Below, piece by piece: positions 12,647 through 19,089 of a stretch of 21,116 nt of DNA; the stretch's first letter is position 1, and every line of letters begins with the position of its first letter. Source of the stretch: Phenylobacterium aquaticum (lineage in GTDB: Bacteria; Pseudomonadota; Alphaproteobacteria; Caulobacterales; Caulobacteraceae); NCBI RefSeq assembly GCF_947378715.1, contig NZ_CANCLE010000059.1, positions 1 through 21,116 on the forward strand, in the 5' to 3' direction. A program made the translations under genes and the position numbers. The notes beneath the pieces are model-generated. The model saw only the letters and a program-made list of their open reading frames with translations. It ran no database searches and was not told where the DNA came from.

Positions 12647-14056
12647 ATGGCCGGCGAGCCGCAGAGGCGATCAAACTGGACCCTGGCGGCCTATGCCGCC
12701 CCCTGCCTGCCCCTGGCGGGCCTGGGTCTGCCCCTGGTGGTCTATCTGCCGGAATTCTACGCCAGCGAACTTGGGCTGGGCCTGGCCCAGGTCGGCTTCG
12801 CCTTCTTCATGGTCCGCATGCTGGACATGGCCTTCGACCCGTTCATCGGCGGAGTGATGGACCGGACCCGCACGCGGTTCGGACGGTTCCGCCCCTGGTT
12901 CGCCATCTCCGCCCCGATCCTGATGCTGGCCACCGCCATGCTGTTCATGGCCAAGCCCGGGGTCACCACCTTCTATCTGTGGACCTGGCTGGTCGTGCTC
13001 TATGCCGGGGTCTCGATCTCCAGCCTGGCGCAGCTGGCCTGGGGCGCGGCCCTGTCGCCGGAATATGACCAGCGATCGCGGATCTATGCCTGGTGGCAGG
13101 GCGCCAATGTGGTCGGCATCATCCTGGTCCTGACCCTGCCCGCCATCCTTCCGAAGTTCGGCATCGTCGGCCACCGCGCGGCCGTCGGGGCCATGGGCTG
13201 GTTCGTGGTGCTGTTGCTGCCGCTGGCGGTGGCCCTGGCCATCTGGCGCGTGCCCGAGCCGCTGGTGGTCAAGAAGGCCGAGCGGTCCGGCTTCAGCGAA
13301 TATTTCAAGCTGCTGCGCCGCCCGACCGTCACGCGGCTGCTGATCGTCGACTTCCTGGTCGGCACCGGCCCGGCCATCACCGGGGCCCTGTTCTTCTTCT
13401 TCTTCGTGCGCGTGAAGGCCTTCGACAAGACGACGGCCAGCCTGCTGCTGCTCACCTACTTCATCGGCGGCCTGATCGGCGCGCCGATCTGGACCAAGCT
13501 CGCCTACAAGATCGGCAAGCATCGCGGCCTGGCGATCTCCGGCCTGTTCTACGCCGCCGTCACCCTGGGCACCTACGCCATGCCGGCCGGCAATCTGCCG
13601 GTGGCCGCCGTGATGATGTTCCTGGCCGGCCTGCCCTATTCGGCCGGCGCCTTCCTGCTGCGGGCCATGATGGCCGATGTCAGCGACGAGGTGCGGCTGG
13701 AGACCAAGATCGACCGCACGGGCCTGCTCTACGCCCTGCTCTCCGGCACGGTGAAGATCGGCTCGGCCGCAGCGGTCGGCATCACCTTCCCGGTGCTGGC
13801 CATGCTGGGCTTCGACGCGCACGCCAAGAGCGGGACCAGCGGTCTGGCGGGTCTGCAGGCCATGTTCACCTTCGTCCCCGCAGGCCTGGCCCTGGCGGCC
13901 AGCGCCATCATCTACGGCTATAAGCTCACCGCCCATCGCCACTCGGAAATCCGCACCGCGCTCGACGCCCACGACCTGGCCGAGGCCGCCCCGGAAATGG
14001 CCTCCGACCCGAAGTTCGTGGAGGAGATCCACCCCGTGACCCGCCCGGCGGAGTAG
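12647..14056 (+). CDS. GPH-family (MelB-like) sugar:cation symporter, MFS
   Basis: Inner-membrane transporter of 469 residues with about 12 hydrophobic segments. It carries the glycoside-pentoside-hexuronide:cation symporter signature in the second/third helix loop: MLDMAFDPFIGGVMDRTRTR then FGRFRPW. The central loop (RVPEPLVVKKAERSGFSEYF) joins two six-helix halves. The family imports sugars or their glycosides with Na+ or H+; a few members act in other roles, so the substrate is open. ATG 12647 has GGGAG about 11 nt upstream. MazG begins 2 nt after the stop, so both are probably on one transcript, an association of convenience and not an obvious functional link. Confidence 0.92.
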   Translation: MAGEPQRRSNWTLAAYAAPCLPLAGLGLPLVVYLPEFYASELGLGLAQVGFAFFMVRMLDMAFDPFIGGVMDRTRTRFGRFRPWFAISAPILMLATAMLFMAKPGVTTFYLWTWLVVLYAGVSISSLAQLAWGAALSPEYDQRSRIYAWWQGANVVGIILVLTLPAILPKFGIVGHRAAVGAMGWFVVLLLPLAVALAIWRVPEPLVVKKAERSGFSEYFKLLRRPTVTRLLIVDFLVGTGPAITGALFFFFFVRVKAFDKTTASLLLLTYFIGGLIGAPIWTKLAYKIGKHRGLAISGLFYAAVTLGTYAMPAGNLPVAAVMMFLAGLPYSAGAFLLRAMMADVSDEVRLETKIDRTGLLYALLSGTVKIGSAAAVGITFPVLAMLGFDAHAKSGTSGLAGLQAMFTFVPAGLALAASAIIYGYKLTAHRHSEIRTALDAHDLAEAAPEMASDPKFVEEIHPVTRPAE

Positions 14057-14058
14057 GC

Positions 14059-14850
14059 ATGACGGTCACGGAACGCCCGATCGACCGGTTGCTGGCCATC
14101 ATGGCGCGGCTGCGCGATCCGCAAGGGGGCTGCCCCTGGGATCTGGAGCAGAGCTTCGCGACCATCGCTCCCTATACGGTCGAGGAAGCCTATGAGGTCG
14201 CCGACGCCATCGAGCGCCAGAACCTGGGCGACCTGCGCGAGGAGCTGGGCGACCTGCTGTTCCAGGTCGTGTTCCACGCCAGGATGGCCGAGGAACAGCA
14301 GGCCTTCGCCTTCGACGATGTGGTCGAGGCGATCTGCGCCAAGATGATCCGCCGCCATCCCCATGTGTTCGGCGAGGCCCTAGCCCGCACCAGCGACGAA
14401 CAGACCGCCGCCTGGGAAGTGATCAAGGCCCAGGAGCGCGCGACCAAGGGCAAGGCCGACAGCCTGCTGGACGACGTCCCCACCGGCCTGCCGGCCCTGA
14501 CCCGGGCCGTGAAGCTGTCAAAGCGCGCCGCCAGCGTCGGCTTCGTCTGGCCGACCATCGCCGAGGTGATGGACAAGCTGCACGAGGAGGTGGCCGAGCT
14601 CGAGGTCGAGATCGCCGCCGACGATCGCGAGAAGGCCCGCGCCGAACTGGGCGACGTGCTGTTCGTAGCGGCCAATATCGCCCGCACCCTGGACATCGAT
14701 CCGGAGGACGCGCTGCGCGCCACCAACGCCAAGTTCAACCGACGCTTCCGCTTCATCGAGGCGGCTCTGCGGGACCGGGGCAAGACCCCCGATCAGTCGG
14801 ACCTGGCCGAGATGGACGCCCTGTGGAACGCCGCCAAGGCGGCCGAATAG
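14059..14850 (+). CDS. mazG: Nucleoside triphosphate pyrophosphohydrolase MazG
   Basis: 263-residue tandem-domain MazG that hydrolyses (d)NTPs to NMP and pyrophosphate, a house-cleaning enzyme that removes aberrant nucleotides and affects stringent-response signalling in E. coli (family knowledge). Domain 1 shows CPWDLEQ (25-31), EEAYE (42-46) and EELGDLLFQVVFHARMAEE (61-79). Domain 2 repeats the metal-binding pattern in EEVAELEVEI and ELGDVLFVAANIA. The linker contains KMIRRHPHVFG and the C-terminus NAKFNRRFRFIE, both hallmarks. The start ATG is 2 nt after the transporter stop, a translational-coupling arrangement. Converges on the small membrane-protein gene with a 3-bp gap. Confidence 0.97.
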   Translation: MTVTERPIDRLLAIMARLRDPQGGCPWDLEQSFATIAPYTVEEAYEVADAIERQNLGDLREELGDLLFQVVFHARMAEEQQAFAFDDVVEAICAKMIRRHPHVFGEALARTSDEQTAAWEVIKAQERATKGKADSLLDDVPTGLPALTRAVKLSKRAASVGFVWPTIAEVMDKLHEEVAELEVEIAADDREKARAELGDVLFVAANIARTLDIDPEDALRATNAKFNRRFRFIEAALRDRGKTPDQSDLAEMDALWNAAKAAE

Positions 14851-14853
14851 CCG

Positions 14854-15171
14854 TTAGGCCAGGCGGGCGGCGATGATCAGCAGCGGCCAGATATAGGGCG
14901 ACCACAGCAGCGGCCAGATCAGGTCGTCAGCCCGCCGACGGAAGGCGAACCAGGCGAAGATCGGCCCGAAGATCAGCGCCACGGGAAAGGCCAGGGCGGC
15001 GGCCAGGGCGATCACCGCCCGGTGGTCGTCGGCCACCTGGGCCTGGGCCATGGCCTGCAGGGCCACATAGACGGCGGGAACCAGGGCGGCGACCTCCAGC
15101 AAGGTCATGACCACCAGATGCAACGGCGGGCGTCGTCGCTCCGGGCCGATGGCCACATAATCCATGCCCAT
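14854..15171 (-). CDS. Small inner-membrane protein of unknown function
   Basis: 105 residues with about three hydrophobic segments: LHLVVMTLLEVAALVPAVYV (about 17-36), AVIALAAALAFPVALIFGPIFAWFAF (about 52-77), and LIWPLLWSPYIWPLLIIAARL at the C-terminus, separated by short charged loops (RRRAD). I do not recognise the family. It starts at ATG 15171, 3 bp after the hflX stop, so it is probably the last gene of the hfq-hflX transcript. An alternative start is ATG 15165. Real gene on grounds of spacing, coding pattern and membrane topology. Confidence 0.8.
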   Translation of the reverse strand: MGMDYVAIGPERRRPPLHLVVMTLLEVAALVPAVYVALQAMAQAQVADDHRAVIALAAALAFPVALIFGPIFAWFAFRRRADDLIWPLLWSPYIWPLLIIAARLA

Positions 15172-15174
15172 GGC

Positions 15175-16488
15175 TCAGCCCGTCAGGCCGGCGTGCGGGA
15201 ACAGCTGCTCGAACTGTCCCAGGGCCTGGGGGCTCAGGCGGACGGCCAGATGGACGCCGCCCTTGTCGTCATCCTCGCGCTGCATGACCCGCCCATGGCG
15301 ATAGAGCCAGGCGATCGCCGCGCCCTCGCCGGCCGGCGCATGCACCGAAACCGGCGGCGCCTCGTCGACCAGGCCGGAAATGGCGGTGAGCAGATCGGCG
15401 ATTCCCTCCCCGGTCACGGCCGACACCGGAAGCGCCGGCACGCCGCCGCGCCGGGCGTCGCCCAGCACCACCTCCTTGGTGTCGGCGTCGAGCAGGTCGA
15501 TCTTGTTCCAGACCTCGATCATCCGGCGCTCGTCGATCTCGACCTCCAGGCGCGACAGCACCTCGCGGACATCGGCCGCCTGGGCGTCGCTGTCAGGGTT
15601 GGAGAGGTCGCGGACGTGCAGGATCACATCGGCCTCGCGCACCTCCTCCAGGGTGGCGCGGAAGGCCTCGACCAGTTCGTGCGGCAGGTCGGAGATGAAG
15701 CCCACGGTGTCCGACAGGATGCAGGGGCGTCCATCCGGCAGGTTCAGGGTCCGCAGGGTCGGGTCGAGGGTGGCGAACAGCATGTCCTGGGCCACGACCG
15801 CCGATTGGGTCAGGCGGTTGAACAGGGTCGACTTGCCGGCATTGGTGTAGCCGACCAGGGCCACGGACGGCACGGGCGCCCGCTGGCGCGCGGCGCGCTG
15901 CAGATTGCGGGTGCGGCGGACCTCGAGGAGATCGCGCTTCAGCTTGGCGATCTTCTCGGCGATCAGCCGGCGGTCGGTCTCGATCTGGGTTTCGCCAGGG
16001 CCGCCCATGACCCCGAAGCCGCCGCGCTGGCGTTCCAGGTGGGTCCAGGTGCGGACCAGCCGCGACCGCTCATAGGAGAGCCGGGCCAGTTCGACCTGCA
16101 GCCGACCTTCCCGCGTGCGGGCGCGGCGGGCGAAGATCTCCAGGATCATGCCCGTGCGGTCCATGACCTTGACCTGCCAGGCCTTCTCCAGATTGCGCTG
16201 CTGCACGGGCGAGAGCGCATCGTCGACCACGGCGACGGCCGCGTCATGGGCCTCGCAGAGTTCGCCGATCTCCTCGACCTTGCCCTTGCCGAACAGGGTG
16301 GCGGGCATGAGCTTGCGCAGCGGCGCGATGATCGCGTCGCGCACCTCGAGATCCAGCGCCAGGGCCAGGCCCACGGCTTCTTCCAGGCGCGCCTCAGCGC
16401 TCCGGCCGGAGCCGCGGTCCCCGCGTTCAGGATGGATGACGACGACGCCCTGGACGGGCGTCGCGCGGTCTATGGGTTTTGAGCTCAA
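15175..16488 (-). CDS. hflX: Ribosome-associated GTPase HflX
   Basis: 437-residue GTPase that binds the 50S subunit and helps split stalled ribosomes under stress (family knowledge). The N-terminal HflX domain shows ATLFGKGKVEEI (63-74), DALSPVQQRNLEK and DRTGMILEIFA, followed by the glycine-rich linker GGFGVMGGPGETQIETDRR (156-174). GTPase motifs: G1 GYTNAGKST (213-221), G3 DTVGF (260-264), G4 NKID (328-331). The start is TTG 16488, whose TTGA overlaps the hfq stop TGA. No other start occurs before the domain (the next Met is residue 61, inside it), so the rare TTG start is needed. Coupled translation with hfq is therefore likely. Confidence 0.96.
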   Translation of the reverse strand: MSSKPIDRATPVQGVVVIHPERGDRGSGRSAEARLEEAVGLALALDLEVRDAIIAPLRKLMPATLFGKGKVEEIGELCEAHDAAVAVVDDALSPVQQRNLEKAWQVKVMDRTGMILEIFARRARTREGRLQVELARLSYERSRLVRTWTHLERQRGGFGVMGGPGETQIETDRRLIAEKIAKLKRDLLEVRRTRNLQRAARQRAPVPSVALVGYTNAGKSTLFNRLTQSAVVAQDMLFATLDPTLRTLNLPDGRPCILSDTVGFISDLPHELVEAFRATLEEVREADVILHVRDLSNPDSDAQAADVREVLSRLEVEIDERRMIEVWNKIDLLDADTKEVVLGDARRGGVPALPVSAVTGEGIADLLTAISGLVDEAPPVSVHAPAGEGAAIAWLYRHGRVMQREDDDKGGVHLAVRLSPQALGQFEQLFPHAGLTG

Positions 16489-16733
16489 TCCGTCTCGTCT
16501 TCCGCCGGCTCATACAGCTGCACAGGCTGGGCCGGCATGATGGTGGAGATCGCGTGCTTATAGACCAGTTGCGACTGGCCATCGCGACGCAGCAGGACGC
16601 AGAAGTTATCGAACCAGCTCACAACACCCTGAAGCTTAACGCCATTCACCAGGAAGATGGTCAGCGGCGTCTTCGACTTGCGCACGCTGTTCAGGAACGT
16701 GTCCTGGAGGTTTTGTTTCTTTTCGTTCGACAT
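16485..16733 (-). CDS. hfq: RNA chaperone Hfq
   Basis: 82-residue Sm-like hexameric protein that pairs small RNAs with mRNAs. The Sm1 motif (NLQDTFLNSVRKSKTPLTIF, then VNGVKLQGVVSWFDNFCVLL) and the Sm2 motif YKHAISTI are intact, with a short acidic C-terminal tail (PAEDETD), as usual in alphaproteobacteria. ATG 16733 gives MSNEKKQN; an upstream in-frame ATG at 16778 would add 15 residues not found in the family. AAAGGG lies about 9 nt before 16733. The 101-bp gap to the upstream aminotransferase gene suggests a separate promoter, and hflX overlaps its stop. Confidence 0.97.
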   Translation of the reverse strand: MSNEKKQNLQDTFLNSVRKSKTPLTIFLVNGVKLQGVVSWFDNFCVLLRRDGQSQLVYKHAISTIMPAQPVQLYEPAEDETD

Positions 16734-16758
16734 GGCTTGTCGCCCTTTGTTCTGGTTC

Positions 16759-16818
16759 GGGGGCGAAATCACCCCCACACACGCAAGGTCACGCTAGCGC
16801 GCCGGCTGTGACCGGCGC
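16759..16818 (-). other. Inverted repeats between the aminotransferase and hfq genes
   Basis: Three pairings are visible. GCGCCGG (16799-16805) pairs with CCGGCGC (16812-16818) as a 7-bp stem with a 6-nt loop. GGTCAC (16787-16792) pairs with GTGACC (16808-16813), overlapping the first so that the two exclude each other. GGGGG (16759-16763) pairs with CCCCC (16772-16776) near the hfq leader. No T-tract follows, so a standard terminator is not supported; weak attenuation or leader control of hfq is possible. Confidence 0.4.
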
Positions 16819-16834
16819 AATCGCGCAATAGAGT

Positions 16835-17698
16835 CTAGATGGCGGTCTCCCGCGCCCGCTCGATATAGAGGCGACGGAGCCGGGTTGCTACCGGTCCCAC
16901 CACGCCTTTTCCAACCGGGGCGCCATCCACGGCGATGACCGGCAGGACCAGGGCCCCGGCGCCGGTGATGAAGGCCTCGGTCGCGGCCTTGGCTTCGGCG
17001 GGGGTGAAGGGGCGCTCGTCCACCTTCATGCCGGTTTCCCGAATGAGGTCCAGCAAGGTGTAGCGGGTGACGCCGCGCAGGATGTTGGCGTTGGTGTCGC
17101 GGGTCCGGAGCGTGCCGTCGGCGTCGACGATCCAGGCGTTGGACGAGGCGCCCTCGGTGACAAAGCCGAGCTCGTCCACGAACCAGGCCTCCGCCGCGCC
17201 GCGCTCCTTGGCCGCCTGCTTGGCGAGCGCATTGGGCAGCAGGCCGACGGTCTTTATGTCGCAGCGGCCCCAGCGGTTCTCCGGCGTGGTGATCACCGAG
17301 ACGCCCTTGGCCGCCTTGGCCTCGGCGGCGGCGCGATCGATCGCCTTGACGGTGATGATCATGGCCGGGCTGACCGGATCGGTCGGGAAGGCATGGTCGC
17401 GCGGGGCGACGCCGCGGCTGACCTGCAGATAGACCAGCCCGTCCTTGACCCGGTTCTGGCGCACCGTCTCGCGCAGGACGACGGTCAGGGCCCGGCGGCT
17501 CATCGGCATGGGAATCTTCAGCTCGGACAGGCTGCGCTCCAGCCGGGCGAAATGGCCCTCCGGATCGGCCAGCCGTCCGTCGAACAGGGCCCACACCTCG
17601 TAGACCGCGTCGGCCAGCTGATAGCCACGATCCTCGATATGAACGGCGGCCTCGCCGTGCCGTTCGAAGGCTCCGTTCACATAGGCGATGCGGCCCAT
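16835..17698 (-). CDS. dat: D-amino-acid aminotransferase (class IV PLP fold)
   Basis: PLP-dependent aminotransferase of fold type IV, 287 residues, cytoplasmic, expected to interconvert D-alanine, D-glutamate and their 2-oxo acids. Visible: catalytic lysine K149 in CDIKTVGLLPN, the substrate-carboxylate motif RGVAPRDHAFP (95-105, R100 and H102 as in D-alanine aminotransferases), the cofactor glutamate in TEGASSNAW (about 181), and LRGVTRYTLLDL for the phosphate cup. The R-x-H pair favours a D-amino-acid enzyme over branched-chain aminotransferase or ADC lyase. It starts with ATG sharing one base with the ntrX stop (TGATG). Its place between ntrX and hfq is conserved in the group as far as I know. 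Confidence 0.93.
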   Translation of the reverse strand: MGRIAYVNGAFERHGEAAVHIEDRGYQLADAVYEVWALFDGRLADPEGHFARLERSLSELKIPMPMSRRALTVVLRETVRQNRVKDGLVYLQVSRGVAPRDHAFPTDPVSPAMIITVKAIDRAAAEAKAAKGVSVITTPENRWGRCDIKTVGLLPNALAKQAAKERGAAEAWFVDELGFVTEGASSNAWIVDADGTLRTRDTNANILRGVTRYTLLDLIRETGMKVDERPFTPAEAKAATEAFITGAGALVLPVIAVDGAPVGKGVVGPVATRLRRLYIERARETAI

Positions 17699-19089
17699 CA
17701 GGCGTCCTCTTCTTCCATGGGGCGGGCCCCGGACAGGCCCAGCGACTTCAGTTTGCGGTGCAGGGCCGAGCGCTCCATGCCGATGAAGGCGGCGGTGCGC
17801 GAGATGTTGCCGGAGAAGCGCAGCATCTGGGCGTTCAGATATTCCCGCTCGAACACCTCGCGGGCCTCGCGCAGCGGCAGGGAGATGATCCGCTCGGCGC
17901 CCATGGAGGAATTGCTGTCGGACGGGGCGGCGTCGCCGGGCAGCATGTCGGCGGTGATCGGCTCGGCCGGATCACCGGAGGCCAGGATCAACATCCGCTC
18001 GATATTGTTGCGCAGCTGGCTGAGATTGCCCGGCCAGGCCCGGACCTGGAGGGTGGCCAGAGCGTCATCGGCCAGCCTGCGGCGCGCCATGCCGGTCGCC
18101 TCGCAGATCCGCTGGATGAAATAGTCGACCAGCTCGGGAATGTCCTCGCGGCGCTCCGACAGCCCCGGCACCGCCACGGGCACCACGTTCAGGCGGTGGA
18201 ACAGGTCCTCGCGGAACCGGCCCACCGCGATCTCCTCGCGCAGGTCGCGACAGGTGGAGGAGACCACCCGCACATCCACCTGGACATCGGAGCCGCCGCC
18301 GACCCTTCGGAAGCGTTGCTCGACCAGAACCCGCAGGATGCGGCTCTGGGTCTCGCGCGGCATGTCGGCCACCTCGTCGAGATAGAGGGTGCCGCCATGG
18401 GCGCGTTCGAACACCCCGATCTTGGCCGGACGCCCGCTCTCCGCCTCCTCGCCGAACAGCTCCACATCGACGCGCTCCGGCGTCATGCCGGCGGCGCTGA
18501 TCACCACGAACTCGTTCTTGGCCCGGGGGCTGGCGGCGTGGATCATCCGCGCCACGGTCTCCTTGCCGGCCCCAGGCGGGCCGGCGATCAGCACGCGGCT
18601 GTTGGCGCTGGCCAGCTTGCCGATCAGGCCGCGCAGTTGCTGGGTCGCGACCGAGCGGCCGATCAGACCGTCTGGCGCGATAGTCTGCACCCGCAGGCGA
18701 CGGTTCTCGCGCTTGAGGTTGGTGGTTTCCAGGGCGCGCTCGACCACCAGCAGCAGCCGGTCGGACTTGAACGGCTTCTCCAGGAACTCATAGGCCCCGC
18801 GCTTGATGGCGCTGACGGCGGTCTCGATATTGCCGTGGCCGGAGATCATGATCACCGGCAGGTCGGCGTCCAGCGCCTTGACCAGGTCGAGCAGCTCCAG
18901 CCCGTCCATGCCGCCGCCCTGCATCCAGATGTCGAGCACCAGCAGGGCGGGTTTGCGCGCCTTGATGGCGGCGAGCGCCGACTCCGAATCGTTGGCGGTG
19001 CGGACCGCATAGCCCTCGTCGGAGAGGATGCCGGCCACGAGTTCGCGGATATCGGCCTCGTCGTCGACCACCAGAACATCAGCCGCCAT
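17698..19089 (-). CDS. ntrX: Response regulator NtrX (NtrC family, no GAFTGA loop)
   Basis: 463-residue response regulator, partner of NtrY, controlling nitrogen-related, respiratory or envelope genes in alphaproteobacteria. Receiver domain with phospho-acceptor D53 (LVLDIWM) and K105 (EKPF). AAA+ domain with Walker A GPPGAGKE (170-177), Walker B LYLDE (235-239) and the FREDLFHRLNVV box. C-terminal Fis-type helix-turn-helix NISRTAAFIGMERSALHRK. Between ELFG (210-213) and Walker B, where sigma-54 activators carry GAFTGA, the protein reads EEAESGRPAKIGVFERAHGG. The sigma-54-contacting loop is therefore absent. ATG 19089 overlaps the ntrY stop by one base and the gene ends overlapping dat by one base. 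Confidence 0.96.
   Translation of the reverse strand: MAADVLVVDDEADIRELVAGILSDEGYAVRTANDSESALAAIKARKPALLVLDIWMQGGGMDGLELLDLVKALDADLPVIMISGHGNIETAVSAIKRGAYEFLEKPFKSDRLLLVVERALETTNLKRENRRLRVQTIAPDGLIGRSVATQQLRGLIGKLASANSRVLIAGPPGAGKETVARMIHAASPRAKNEFVVISAAGMTPERVDVELFGEEAESGRPAKIGVFERAHGGTLYLDEVADMPRETQSRILRVLVEQRFRRVGGGSDVQVDVRVVSSTCRDLREEIAVGRFREDLFHRLNVVPVAVPGLSERREDIPELVDYFIQRICEATGMARRRLADDALATLQVRAWPGNLSQLRNNIERMLILASGDPAEPITADMLPGDAAPSDSNSSMGAERIISLPLREAREVFEREYLNAQMLRFSGNISRTAAFIGMERSALHRKLKSLGLSGARPMEEEDA

Noticed and set aside
12671..14032. A 453-codon minus-strand frame opposite the GPH transporter
   Set aside because: Gln/Gly/His-rich antisense product; the plus strand has the GPH signature and membrane segments.
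15022..16482. A 486-codon plus-strand frame opposite hflX
   Set aside because: No domains, and hflX on the other strand is unambiguous.
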